Shown in pieces: positions 22,071-34,400 of a stretch of 64,000 nt of DNA; positions within the stretch are counted from its first letter, which is position 1, and every line of letters starts with the position of its first letter. Under the pieces are notes generated by a model that was not told the DNA's origin, did no database searches, and saw nothing but the letters and a program-made list of their open reading frames with translations. This stretch comes from Saccharum officinarum. Its lineage: Eukaryota; Streptophyta; Magnoliopsida; Poales; Poaceae. The DNA is taken from positions 18,393,553 through 18,457,552 of the forward strand of contig CM036199.1 in NCBI GenBank assembly GCA_020631735.1, in the 5' to 3' direction. Made by a program: the position numbers and the translations under genes.

Positions 22071-22583
22071 TAGCTCTGGGCATAATTAACCGAAGACCGA
22101 AGACCAAACCAAACTAATCGAGACCGAGACCGAATTAACCGAGACCGAACTTTTCGGTCACTAGTTCGGTCCCTGCTTCTAACTAACCGAACTTTGTACG
22201 GTTAGTTCGGTCATAGGTCTCGGGTAACCGAACTGACCGAATTAATCGAACATTTAAATTTTGTTGATATAATGTGTACTTTGGACTATTATTAATAATA
22301 TAATATTTATTCTAGTGGGTTTATATCAACCATCACTCTTATCACTTTATTTAATCTATATGTTATTGTTATTTTTTTCCATAAAATAGAAAAAGTTTTG
22401 CTAAATTTTGCTACAAATTATACTACTTAGTAGATATTTTATGAAGTTCAGTTAGTTCGATCACGTTCGAGATCGAACCCAATTAATCGGACCGCTCGGT
22501 CTTAAGTTTCTGACTCTAACCGATCCGACTAGATGACCGAACTTTTCAAATAACCGACCACGGAGACCCGAACGCCAGGGCTA
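22071..22583. mobile_element. Non-autonomous hAT element
   Basis: 513 bp. Ends are TAGCTCTGG and CCAGGGCTA (inverted TAGCCCTGG), with the 8-bp target duplication GTGTTTAT at 22063-22070 and 22584-22591. The interior is dominated by CCGAAC/GTTCGG words. Confidence 0.9.
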
Positions 22584-22591
22584 GTGTTTAT

Positions 22592-25500
22592 ACCACTGGT
22601 AAAGCCCCTCTTCCCCTCTCTCTCTCTATCCTCCCTAGTCCCCTCTCTCCTCTTCGTATCCGGTGGAGCTCGTCCACCTCCGGCCAAGATCTGGAAGCAG
22701 CGAGGGTGCCCGGCGGTTCTCGTCCCCGCCCCCGACTCTTCCTCGTCCCTGCCACCCCTGGTTCCTCCATCTAGCCCCCGCAGGATCTGGAAGCTGTCGA
22801 AATTGAGTCACCGGCGCTCGTCGGGGGAGAAGCAGGCAGCACATCCAGCGCGCTCAAGCTCGCTCATCCGACCTCACCGCTGAGCCTCCGCAGGGATCTT
22901 CACATCCCCATCCCATCGGCAACGTGAAAGAGAACAGGTGACGCGGTTGCCAAGCTACATCCCCACGACGTTGGCTGCCGAGACACCGCGCACGCTCCTG
23001 CAGGCATGTACTCCTCTGCTCTTCCTCCTCGCCTCTCTCTGGTTTCTACGCCCGCCGTAGAAGAAGAGGCACACAGAGTGCTACATGGAGGTAGGACAGC
23101 AAGGAATTTGGTGGGTATTTTTGCAATTGCCAAAAAAAAATCGTTTCTGCAAGAAACGATTTGGATTAAATTCTGAGGGGAATTTGTCTAGTGGTGATAG
23201 ACTGGTCCTCAGTTCTTAAGCGATCTGTGATGAGTGAATGTTTACTAAATTCGAGTTAATTTTGTGCAGAGAAAGATGATCGATGTGGTTTTTGTACCAC
23301 TTTGCTGTCTGTGAAAGCCCGCTGTGTAGGTGGTGACATCAACATATGATGGTGCGCAAGAGATTGGTTTATAGATCCTGTGGCCGTCGAATTACAACCA
23401 TGCCACGTGTTCCAAACTCAGCTCGGGTACATGTTCTTTGATTAGGTGTTTTTCTTTAACCACAATTTGCCCACTGAATCCATCTTAACAATCAATTGTA
23501 ATGTAGGGAAAACGCTCTACCAGAAGAAAGAAAGATGAGAATGATATGTGTGCATTTGATTTGCTCGCAACTGTGGCAGGAAACTTATTAGCAGATCAGG
23601 ACAATTCATCTAATGTTCCTAATACCAATGCAGCAAAAGCTAAAAAAAGGAAATCAGTTAAGGAAGAACACTCTGATAAAATTTTGCCTCTAAAAGATGT
23701 GGCTATGGAGAAAGATGTGGGTTCTGGTAGTGTCAGTACCTGTCCTAGGCAAGCTAACAACTGCTTGGCAGAAAACTCGTCGACAAGAAATGAAGCTGAA
23801 TCAATACTAGAGTCACTAACAATGAAATCAAATATGTTAGCAAAAATTCCTGAGTGTGGATCTTATGGAATACACCATCCAGGACCCTCAAGTTCAGTAG
23901 AGCCTGAACAAGTGCAGCAAGCTGAACCTAAAGTGATCAGAAGACAAGCAGATGGGCATGCTGTGGCTTGTGGTATATTTGACTCCGTGGATGTGGATGG
24001 CAAACCTCCGGCTTTGGTTAGTTCTGACAGTAGCTCATGTGTTCCTCTGAGCAGCCATGACAAGGAACATCAAACCTCTTCCTTGTATCGGGGTGAAGTG
24101 CAGTATACTGCAGATAGAGATGATGATGAAAATTCTTCTGGGTGCACGCATCCAAGCACCATAGAAAATAAGGGCTGTGGAGAAAATAAGGGTTGCAAAC
24201 CACAATATCTAGGTAACCATAGGATAAGGAAATTGCTTGCCTCGAAGGTAAGGAAGGCAGCACGTAATAAGATTTGTGGAGGGATTCCGTCAAAAAAGAT
24301 CTGTGGAGGGTTGTCAAACAAAGGTATGCCAATCCCACAGTGCTAATGTTTGTTTTATCTACACTACTAAATGATCCATAGCTGCCATAAAGACAACCAT
24401 GTTTCCATTTGCTTCTCTCTACTTTCATGGTTACTAGCCAATCCAGGAATTGGACTAATCAAGGGCTACCGATTGTCTTAATCAACTAGGTAGCAAGCTA
24501 AACTTATGTGGGAAAAAGACATCCACCACACGGCAAAAGGTGCAAAGGACGATTTTCAAGAAGAAAAAGCTAGCACATCATACAACATCTTTTGCTAAAG
24601 AGATGCTAACTGAAGGTATTTTGTACTGTCAAATCACATTACCTGGTTATTTGAAGTCCTTAGTTTTTTAGGATTACGCAGACACAAAGTTCTTATATCA
24701 CATTGAGTCAGTCAAACCCAATCTTCCACATGGCATTGATGGCCTTAGTCCTTGTTTTAATTCTCTTACTAAAAGAAAATGTCACTTGCCGTTTCAGCTA
24801 GCGGGACATCGTTTGCTACTGGAGGTCAAAATAAATCGTGTGAATCTGAGAACTACCATGGTATTCTTGGATACTATAGTGTTATGTTCGTTGCTGTTGA
24901 ATCCATTGTTTATCATTTTTGTTTTCCTCTTTTCAGTTAAGCTAAGAATCAAGTCATTCAACATCCCAGAATTGTTCATTAAGGTCCCAGAAAATGCAAC
25001 CATTGGATCACTGAAGGTAAACACTACATGGGCATACACAAGTTATTGATAAGCAATCATGCATTCATTTGGCATCCCAATCTTTTTGGTGTTGCTGCTG
25101 TTAATTTACTATACAGTATCATTGATGAAATCTGCAAGGCTGCAAGAGCGCACTTAACTTGATGGATTTATCTTTTCGTTCTTGAGAGAAGGTATGCAGC
25201 GTAAGATTATAGATTGATTTGGGGTTACATGATACATCATACATGTACATATATAGGTAGAGATAGGGGCGGCTTATGGAAACAGAACTGACCTCGGTAT
25301 CTCTACCATATACAACTTAATCTACACCCTTGTTGGACAAGAAATCCAACACAGGGCTACAAGGGCTGGCCACAAGGCCCAGGCCAAGACCAGCCATATA
25401 CGGATACGGCTGTCTAACACGCCCCCGCAGTCGAAACACCGGTGCTGCGGACGTTGAGACTGGATCTGAATTCCTGAAAAAACGAAGAAGGCGAGCCTTT

Positions 25501-27706
25501 GATGAATATATCAGCGTACTGCGAGGATGTGGGCAGATGCAGAACTCGAACATCAACAGAAACACGATCATGGACGAAGTGGAGATCAATCTCAATGTGC
25601 TTGATGCGCTGATGTTGGACTGGATTGCTGGACATATAAACTGCGCTAATGTTATTACAGTAGACCAAAGTGGCACGATGCAAAGGATTGTGAAGCTCCT
25701 GAAGGAGTTGGTGCAGCCAGGTGGCTTCAGCAACAGCATTTGCCACGGCGTGGTACTCAGCTTCCACACTGGATCGAGATACAGTGGTCTGGCGCTTGGA
25801 TGACCAGGAGATTAGGTTGCCGCCAAGGAAGACCAAATAGCCGGAGGTAGACTTGCGAGTACCCGGACAACCGGCCCAATCGGCATCTGAGCAAGCCACA
25901 AGATCCGTCTGGGATGTCGGGCGAAGAAGGCCCAAGTCAAGTGTGCCCCGAAGATAACGCAGGATGGCAGGATGCGCTTGAGGGCAGCAAGGTGTGGACT
26001 TCGTGGATCATGCATATGGAGGCAAACCTGCTGAACTGCATAAGAAATATCTGGCTGAGTAAAGGTGAGGTATTGAAGAGCACCAGCAAGACTTCGAAAA
26101 TCTGTAGCATTTTCAACAGGGGACCCAGCAGCAGCCGAAACCTTAGGATTTGTATCAACCGGTGTACTGCATGGTTTGCAATCTTCCATGCCGGCACGAG
26201 CTAGAATCTCCAAGATGTACTGGCGCTGAGAAAGGAAAAGACCAGTAGGACACCGCTGAACATGCATGCCAAGGAAGTGGTGAAGTTCGCCGAAATCCTT
26301 CATAGAAAACTCCTGCTGCAAATCCTGAATGGTGCGTCGGAGTAGAACCGAGGAGGAAGCAGTGAGCACAATATCATCCACGTATAGCTGTAGATACACA
26401 GCATCAGTCCTCGACGATACACAAACAATGAAGTATCAGACTTGGTCTCCACAAATCCCAATGACAGAAGGAAGGCTGCGAAGCGACTGTACCATGCACG
26501 AGGAGCTTGTTTGAGGCCGTCGCCATATAATGATCTGTTCAGGTGACATACAAAACTGGGATGCACTGAATCTTCAAACCCAGTAGGCTGCACTGAATAA
26601 ACAGTCTCAGACAGGTTGCCATGGAGGAAAGCGTTCTTGACATCCAGTTGGAGTATAGGCCAGTTTCGAGACAGAGCTTATGTTTGAATATCCACTTGCC
26701 TGAGACGACATTGGCTTGGAATGGTCGAGGAACAAGATCCCAAATGTTGTTATGTGCTAACGCAGAAAATTCCTCTTCCATGGCAGCTCTCCAATTAGGA
26801 CCAGCAAGGGCAGCGCGGTACGTCCTGGGTAGTAGAGATAATGGTGCTGCATGGTATAGAGCCGGGACCCGGAAATGTGCTTGGCACGTGTAGTCATAGA
26901 GTGCTGATTCTGAACTGGCAAAATAGGAATGGCACCAGCAGTAAGGTGTGCTGCAGGCATAGGAGGTGATGCTGCAGGGATCTGTCCAGGTGGCTGAAAA
27001 GGTGATCCCGGAGGTCCAGGAGACATAGCTGAAGGTGGCCGGGGTTGGCAACTGTACACCTGAGCAAAGCGGCAGGGAGGCGAGGGCCGCGGGATGGGTG
27101 GTGCGGGCGCAATGCAAGAGAGCGAGCGAGAAAGGCAACGCCGGAATCGACGTGGCTGATGCAGCGGAAGTGAGGATCGAAACTAATCTGATACATGAGA
27201 GAAGGTATGCAGCGTAAGATTATAGATTGATTTGGGGTTACATGATACATGTACATATAGGTAGCGATAGGGGCGGCTTATGGAAACAGAACCAACCTCA
27301 GTATCTCTACCATATACAACTCAATCTACACCCTTGTTGGACAAGAAATCCAACGCAGGGCAGCTACAAGGGCTAGCCGCAAGGCCCAGGCCCAGACCAG
27401 CATATATGGCTATCTAACAGTTCTGCAGTGGGTACAAAGTTTAGTAATACAGAACTTGCTCCAATTGCTGATTGAGTTGACTGTCATGTTAGATTTCTGC
27501 ATTTGAATTATCAAACAGTTTATTGCAATGTGGAATAATGAGTCTTCACAATAGTTTTACTGGTACCCTATACAGAGCATATAATATTTTCTTCTTGTGA
27601 GTGTTTCCCAGTAACCAGTTTCTAAGTCCGTCTATGTCTATAGAGAACTGTCCATGGATGTTGTCAATAGTATAATGGAAGGTGGTCTACGCGTTGGTGT
27701 TCTTTC
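22592..27706 (+). CDS. Telomere-repeat-binding protein gene (RTBP1/IBP type), 3' end in gap
   Basis: Coding exons by phase and consensus: 23346-23426, 23507-24323, 24490-24615, 24798-24860, 24937-25016 and 27644 into the N gap. The first five give an open 389-codon frame. The N terminus ends in a basic KRSTRRKK stretch followed by MCAFDLLATVAG, as in rice RTBP1 and maize IBP proteins. The fifth exon starts the ubiquitin-like region (VKLRIKSFNIPEL). The sixth continues it (MDVV...MEGGLRVGVL) but reads one base out of phase near 27650-27653. The C-terminal Myb/telobox-binding domain is not in the window. These proteins bind duplex telomeric repeats in the nucleus. The 5' leader from 22592 is CT-rich. 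A copia element occupies intron 5 (25017-27643). Confidence 0.8.
25183..27419 (-). mobile_element. Internally deleted Ty1-copia element in an intron
   Basis: 2,237 bp bounded by LTRs 25183-25419 and 27196-27419 (TGTTAGA...CTCTCA on the minus strand) and the target duplication GTTCT (25178-25182, 27420-27424). A purine-rich tract (GCGGGGGCG) precedes the 3' LTR. Only reverse transcriptase/RNase H sequence is inside; gag, protease and integrase are absent. Confidence 0.92.
25425..26900 (-). pseudogene. Copia reverse transcriptase-RNase H remnant
   Basis: Fragments in several frames: the RT start (NWRAAMEEEFSAL...WDLVPRP...GKWIFKHK), a jump directly to the downstream DVKNAFLHG block showing an in-element deletion, then RSLYG..LKQAPRAWY, the catalytic YVDDIVLT and FGELHHFLGM. 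RNase H follows with ACSDADWAGC and SSVEAEYHAV. Frameshifts and a deletion make it non-functional. Confidence 0.9.
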
Positions 27707-27806
27707 NNNNNNNNNNNNNNNNNNNNNNNNNNNNNNNNNNNNNNNNNNNNNNNNNNNNNNNNNNNNNNNNNNNNNNNNNNNNNNNNNNNNNNNNNNNNNN
27801 NNNNNN
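27707..27806. other. Assembly gap (100 N)
   Basis: Exactly 100 Ns, the usual placeholder length, so the true size is unknown. It removes the 3' part of the telomere-binding-protein gene. Confidence 0.98.
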
Positions 27807-27953
27807 CAAACAACTACATAATAAGTTGCTACACACAGCATGCAAGTCCCTTTATTATCTGAATAAAAAAAAGTATTCTGACTCTTCTGAATACTCAAAA
27901 AGATTTGGGTGCCTTCTATTCCTGTTCTGTAGCCTCGGCGTTGAGGTCAATGT

Positions 27954-29070
27954 TCAACAGCCTTCGCCACCTCTGTCGTCTGCTTGAATCGGAGTCGGTG
28001 CCGGCGTCGGCGCTGCCAGTGCCAGGCCATCGCTCCTCCTTCCAGAGTGCTGCTGCCTCATCTTTATCATCTGCCCTCCCGACGCCTGCCCAGACTGCCG
28101 CGGCACGTTGGATGCCATGGAGAGCTGCTCGGAGAGCAGGCCCCTTCGCAGAGACAGACCGTTGTCACGCCAACCGTCGTCATCGTCACCACCGCCTTTA
28201 ACTTGCAGCTTCCCATCCTGGCTTTGGGCAGCCATGCCCTGGTGTGCCCTGGACGAGGCATCGTTCAGTGTCTGGACCTTCTTGTCCCTGTGATGGCCGG
28301 CCATGTGCCCACGCAGGGCCTGGTGCGTGGAGAACTCTGCGTAGCAATACTTGCAGATGTACGGACCCTTCTCCCTCGGAGGTGGCGGTGGCACAAGCTT
28401 CGTCTGCTTCGTCTTCTTCCTATGTGCCTCCCTGATTTCTTTGAGCATATTACGTCTCTTCTTGGGGATTTTCACAATGGAGCCACCGTATTGATCAGCG
28501 TGAGCAGCTGCCATATTGCTGGTGCCTACGCCTTGTTCGATGACACCGACATTTGTTTCGCTCTCACAAAAAGAAGGCGGCGCCAGCGGCGGCGGGACCT
28601 GTTGGGTTGGCTGACTGTTCTCCTCTGGGTATGCAGAGTGAGCATTGCGTAGGTACATACTAGCTCGAACGGGTTAGCGGACGATCGCGTCGGGCGCTTG
28701 GTTGATGGGTGCCTCGAGACGGCGACGGGGAAGAAGGCGATGCGGCGGCCGTCTCCAGCGACAGCTTCAGCTTGTTCACGGGCGGAGTAGCACCTTTGTA
28801 GCCTCTGTTCGGGTGACTCCGAAGATGGCCGAACATAGATTTATCGTTCTTGAAGAACTTCCCGCACTCGGGACATTCGACATCCCCGCCGCCGCTACCG
28901 GAGCTGCTGCCCTTGGCTCCACCGCCGCCGTCCTCGTCAGGCAACCACCCCTCTTCCTCCTCCACACGCACGCCTCCACCGTCGCTCGCATACCCTTCGT
29001 CGGCGAGCTCCTCGTCGAAGATCCAATCAGAGCTGTGGCCGTGGAGCTCCTCGCGGCCATGATTTGACAT
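27954..29070 (-). CDS. Two-finger C2H2 zinc-finger protein, one frame shift
   Basis: ATG at 29068-29070 opens MSNHGREELHG...DWIFDEELADEG, an acidic N terminus. Finger 1 is CPECGKFFKNDKSMFGHLRSH (with the DKSMFGH variant); finger 2 is CKYCYAEFSTHQALRGHMAGH, close to the plant QALGGH type. A basic KKRRN...HRKKTKQTK stretch lies between them as a likely nuclear signal. The first half reads to a stop at 28660-28662; the rest continues from 28658 one base out of frame down to 27954. A 40-bp GTATGT...CAG stretch at the junction is too short for a normal plant intron, so a one-base indel (mutation or sequence error) is preferred. Likely a nuclear transcription regulator; targets unknown. Confidence 0.8.
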
Positions 29071-29607
29071 CAACCGCGGCGGCCTGCCGATCGGATCTTG
29101 GTGGCACAAAAAACTTGCCCCCAGCCTGGCCTGCGGTCAGCTGCCAGCTCGAGATCAGGCACAGCTGGACGATGCAGACTTGCACCAGCACCAGCGAGCT
29201 CAGCAGCAAGCTGCCCTTACTCATCAGGCGGAGCAGAGCAGCCAGGAGTGCGACGCCGGAGCGGTGGATCTCAGGCGGGAGCAGCAGAGCTGAGCGGGGC
29301 GGTCTGGTTTCCAAGGCTGGCGGCTCGGGGTACTAATAGACTTTTTACCTGCGGCTGCGCCTGCGCGTACTGCTATGGAAAGCCCAGCACAGGTATCCTG
29401 CAGGCATAGGAACACGTTTGTCAGTTTTGATCTGATTCGATCGGTTTCCTGCGCTGCTCGGCGAAGCAGCGCTCCTGGAAGCTCAAGGGGCGTGGCGAGT
29501 CCGTGATCTTGGTGGGGACTTAAAATCTGGCGGCGACTCCAGAAGCTTCCATCGTCCGTTTCAGGTTCTCAGTGCAACCCGGCCCAGTGAGCGTGAGCGA
29601 TCCATCC

Positions 29608-30393
29608 ATGGCGCAGACACCGGAAGACGCCACCGCGCCCGTCCAGGCGCCGCGGCCCCTCCCGGAGCTGCCCTTCGGCTGCGTCTTCCATCCCGACGGC
29701 CCCTGCCTCCTCAAGCGCTACCTCCTCCCCATGGCGCTCGGCCGCGTCCCCGACGAGCCTTGCCAGGGCTCTGTCGCCGACGGCGTCGACGTGTACGCCG
29801 TGCGGCCGGAGGCGCCCCCGTTCCCGCGCTGCAACAGGGGCCTGCACGACAAGGTCTGGGACTACTACTTCACCACGCGGCCCGCGGCGGCGGGAGGAGG
29901 ATCCGGCGTGGGGGGCGGCAGCGAGGACGACGTCCGGGACGTGGCAGCTGGTGGGTGCTGGCGCCGGTACGGCGCCGAGACGGAGTACGTCGGCGACGAC
30001 GGGGAGGTCTACGGGTTCCGCCGCAGGTTCGCGTTCCACGAGGCCGGGGACCCCAGCAAGAAGACGGTGTGGAGGATGAAGGAGTTCCGCCTCAACGAGG
30101 CTCCGCCCGCCTTGCGCGACCGCGGCGACGGCGTCGTGTTCCAACCCAGCGCCAAGGGCCTGGTGATCTGGAAGGTCTACAACGAGGTGATCCCTGAGGA
30201 GGAGCCGGCGGTGGACTACTACAATATCGACGACGACGACGACGACGACGAGGAGGAGATCGGAGCGGTTGTGTCACGGTGGGAGATGCGGCCGCCGCCC
30301 CCGCTCCATGATGGTGTCCATCACGCCGTAGCGACGGGCCCTGGGGAGCAGTTGCATGCGGTTCAGAATTTCAGAATTGAAGCAGATGGATAG
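29608..30393 (+). CDS. NAC-domain-like protein, copy 1
   Basis: 261 residues, single exon, ATG in context ATCCATCCATGG. The NAC hallmarks are present but divergent: LPFGCVFHP (~25), VYAVRPE (~67), GCWRRYG (~117) and KKTVWRMKEFRL (~155). After residue ~190 it has an acidic run of Asp/Glu (DDDDDDDEEE, ~210) and a Pro-rich tail. NAC proteins are plant transcription factors, with DNA binding through this fold. It is a tandem duplicate of the gene at 44329, sharing the MAQTPED start and 3' sequence. Long antisense ORFs across it are GC-composition shadows. Confidence 0.85.
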   Translation: MAQTPEDATAPVQAPRPLPELPFGCVFHPDGPCLLKRYLLPMALGRVPDEPCQGSVADGVDVYAVRPEAPPFPRCNRGLHDKVWDYYFTTRPAAAGGGSGVGGGSEDDVRDVAAGGCWRRYGAETEYVGDDGEVYGFRRRFAFHEAGDPSKKTVWRMKEFRLNEAPPALRDRGDGVVFQPSAKGLVIWKVYNEVIPEEEPAVDYYNIDDDDDDDEEEIGAVVSRWEMRPPPPLHDGVHHAVATGPGEQLHAVQNFRIEADG

Positions 30394-31056
30394 CAGGCAA
30401 TTCTTGTTTTGTATTGCGAGTTTATTCATGTTTAGTACTAGAATGGGTTGGAGTTTTCAGGACGGCTACCAAAAAAACGGAGTAATCCACTGATCCTTTG
30501 TCTTGTTTCGAGACAATAATGCAATTATCAAATTTCAAGCTAGTCAAGAAAGCAATGCGATTCTTTTCTCAAATTTCAGGTTACCATATTCTTGCATATT
30601 TCATGTTGAATCATTGGGATTGGGCTTTGCTGCATATTGCTCAAGGGTTCAACGTCCACACGTGCGGATCACATTTGCTCAGCCTCCACGTTGAAGGCGC
30701 CTCCTAGGGTTATGGACGTGCGGTGCACCGTGCAGGACTTAACAAGTTGGGGGGGGGGGGGGGGGAGATTTCGATTTTGAGAGTTCGAGAACTAGCGTCA
30801 CAAGTTCAAGGATCGCCAGTATATTTAACTCTATACTAGTAGCAAATATCGCTTGCTCTGGCTTTCACACATAGGCTCTATCCTATAAGAGTTAAATCTG
30901 ATTCAACAGTATAATATGCTCTCACTTTCATGTTCTGAATCTGCCAAGTGCCAACCGGGTGCAACTTTGTGGTCTACACTCTGGAGGTTTGTAAACATTT
31001 ACAGGTGAAAATAGATGCAGTTTTGTAAAGAGAAAACAGTAATGCCACTATACTTC
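30394..31056. repeat. 3' part of duplicated segment, unit 1 (left of insertion)
   Basis: Similar to 45100-45590 and to 53345-53540 plus 55268-55500. Shared words include 'gcagttgcatgcggttcag', 'ttaaatctgattcaacagtataat' and 'gaaaacagtaatgccacta'. A G17 homopolymer sits at 30749-30765. Confidence 0.85.
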
Positions 31057-31408
31057 TGATAGGCAACTGTGCTCTGTGCCTTGTCGATCGGAGGTTGTAG
31101 CTGTGAGAGATCGGTGGCTGGGGTTTGAACGTCGTGCGGTGGCGAGGTGCCGTGGTCGCACGACGAGAGAGAGGGAAGTGGCGGCTAGGGTTCTGGAACT
31201 CCCGGCTCCCAGAGGGAAGCCGAGTAATATGATTACTCTTTGCTTAATTCTGTCCACGGGTATTACAACTCCTATATATGGCTAATTGCTCTACTAATTA
31301 TGGAAAACAAATAATTAAAGATAAATATGGGCTTTTAGCCCCTAGCTCCTGCACCTAACCTAGCCACTAATGGGCCTCCTCCTGGCATACTGGATGCCGG
31401 TCATAGCA
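31057..31408 (-). repeat. Chromovirus 3' LTR
   Basis: 352 bp; minus strand TGCTATGACC...CTATCA, paired with 36376-36728. The pol reading frame ends inside it at 31360. Confidence 0.93.
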
Positions 31409-34400
31409 TCTCTCCCCGCCTGCACAAACAGCTCGTCCTCGAGCTGGAAGTCGGGAAACTGCTCGCGGAACGCCGGAAGAGACTCCCAAGTGGCATCGTC
31501 GTCGGGAAGGCCTTGCCACTTGACCAGCAGGCGCCACTCATCGCGACGCTGCTGAGCCTGCAGGACACGCTCGAGAGCAGGAAGATGCCGGCCGTCGAGG
31601 ACCGGGGGCAGCTCGCCCGCTGCTGCATAAGGGTCGCCGCGGTGGGGCTTGAGCAACCCCACGTGGAAGACGTCGTGAAGTCGTGCGCCCTCCGGAAGCT
31701 GCAGGCGGTAGGCGACGGAACCGATGCGTTCCAGAACACGGAATGGACCGGCAAACTTTGGACCGAGCTTGCGCTTTGCCCGAGGATCAAGGGACTGAGT
31801 CGTCCGGTGAAGCAGGCGCAGATAGACCCAATCCCCGACTGCAAACTCCACGTCGTGGTGCCCGGCGTTGTAGTACTTCTTGGACAGCTCCTACGCCTAG
31901 AGAAGGCGCTGACGCACCTCGGCCAAGATCATGTCCCGGTCTCGGAGAAGCGTCACGGCCGCCTCGGAACGGGCCGACCCCGGCTGGTATGGCAGGATGG
32001 GCGGCGGGGGGCGACCGTAGACCACCTCGAATGGCGTGGCGCGCAGGGCCATGTGGAACGAAGTGTTGTAGCAGTACTCGGCCCAAGATAGCCAATCCAC
32101 CCATGCGCACGGACGATCACCTATGACACATCGAAGATACATGGCGATGACCTTGTTAACCACCTCGGACTGGCCATCAGTCTGGGGTGGAAAGCGTGCT
32201 CATGCGCAGCTTGATGCCGGCGCATCGGAAGAGGTCGCACCAAACATTCCCAGTGAACACCGGGTCCCTGTCTCTGACAATGGAGGAGGGAAACCCGTGC
32301 AACCGGACGATGCCGTCGAAGAAGGTGCGAGCGACGGACGCGGCGGTGTAGGGGTGGCCGAGCGCGATGAAGTGCGCGTACTTGGAGAAGCGGTCGACCA
32401 CTGTGAGAATGACGGATTTTCCGCCCACCTTGGGCAGCCCCTCGATGAAGTCCATGGAAATGTCCGCCCACACTTGGGAGGGCACCTCCAGCGGCTGCAG
32501 CAGGCCGGCTGGCTGCAACGTCTCCGTCTTGTTGCGCTAACAGGTACTGCAACGGCGCACCCAGTCCTAGACTAGTGCACGATCGCCCGGGATGTAGAAG
32601 TCAGTGCGCAGGCGGTGGAGCATCTTTTGGACACCCTCATGGCCGGTCGAGTGAGCCAGCAGCAGCGCCTGGTGGCGCAGGTTGCCGTGGTCAGGGACAA
32701 AGATCCGACCACCATGTAGCAGCAACCCACCATCCATGCGCCAGGGGGCGCCAGCGCCCCGTCGGCCAGCTACTGGAGCAGGTGCTAGGCGTCCTCGGCC
32801 TCCCTGGTGGCGCGGCGCATGTCGTTGAGGAAGGCGAAAGAGGGGCCCAAGAGAGCACACGCCACTGCACCCTCTGTGCCCTCAGCCTCCCGTTCTGAGT
32901 CGCGGCGAGACAAGGCGTCCGCCACGGTGTTGAGGCGGCCGGGACGATACTCCACCGTGAAGTCGAAGCCGAAGAGTTTGCTGATCCACTGATGCTGAGG
33001 CACGGTGGACAAGCGCTGATCCAAGAGAAATTTTAAACTGTAATGGTCAGTGCGAATAGGAAAGTGTCGTCCCCAAAGGTATGGCCGCCAGTGGCGCACG
33101 ACCTACACTAAACCGATGAGCTCACGCTCATAAGCTGCAAGCTTAAGATGTCGAGCCACGAACGGACGGCTGAAGAAGGCGAGAGGTCCAGCGCCCTGGT
33201 GAAGGACAGCGCCGAACCCCACACCCGAAGCATCGCAGTCCACCATGAACAGCTTGTCGAAGTCGGGCATCTGGAGCACGGGCCTGGTGGTGAGGGCGCG
33301 CTTCAGCGCCTGGAAGGCCTCTGCAGCCTCCGTGTCCCAGTCGAATGTGTCTCACCGCAAGAGACGCGTCAGGGGAGCCGCGATGAGTCCGAACTCCCGG
33401 ATGAACTTCCGGTAGTAGCCCGCCGAGCCCAGGAATCCAGAAGTCCCCAGGCCGAGCGTGGAGGTGGCCACGCCGCGACTGCGGCCACCTTGTCGGCGTC
33501 CATGGCGACGCCGTCAGTGGAGATGACGTGACCCAAGTAGGCCACTGACATGGCCCTAAACGAGCACTTCGAGCGCTTGAGGTGGAGGTGGTGTGCCCGA
33601 AGCTCGTTGAGGATGATGGCGATGTGTTGCAGATGCTCCGCCCACGACGAGCTCTAGATGAGAATATCGTCGAAGAAAACCAGCACAAACCTCCGTAGGT
33701 AGGGGCGAAGCACGTCGTTCATCAGCGCCTGGAACATCGCCGGCGCATTGGAGAGCCCGAACGGCATGACCAGGAACTTGTAGTGGTCATGATGCGTGCG
33801 GAAGGCAGTCTTGGTGATGTCATCGGGGTGCATCCGCACCTGGTGGTAGCCCGACCGCAAGTCGAGCTTAGTGAAGAAGCGAGCCCCATGGAGCTCGTCG
33901 AGGAGCTCGTCCACCACCGGGATCGGGAACTTGTCCTTGGACGTCTTGGCGTTGAGGGCGCGGTAGTCGATGCAGAAACGCCAAGACGCGTCCGCCTTGC
34001 GGACCAACAACACCGGTGCGGAGAACAGCGAGGTGCTCGGCCAGATGATGCCCTGGGCGAGCATGGCCTCGCACTGGCGCTTCAGCTCGTCCTTCTGCAG
34101 CTGGGGGTAGCGGTACGGTCGGACGATAACTAGGGCTGTGTCGGGCAGCAGGTGGATGTGGTGGTCGTACGGCCTCGCCGGAGGAAGACCACGCGGCTCG
34201 GCGAAGATGGTCGCGTGCTGCTCGAGGAGGTGATCCAGTAGGGGTTGCTGGTCGGCGGCAGCAGCCGCCGCAGCCTGCTGGGAAGGCTCGGGTGGTTCAG
34301 GGCCGCCCACGCCCTGCCACTAGATCCGGCGTCCCCCTCTCCAGAACGCGATGGTCTTGGCCTCCAAATCCCAAGTGATGGGGCCGAGCGTGCGCAGGTA

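Noticed and set aside
29569..30144. 191-codon minus-strand ORF
   Set aside because: Antisense of NAC-like copy 1, matching the same artefact in copy 2.
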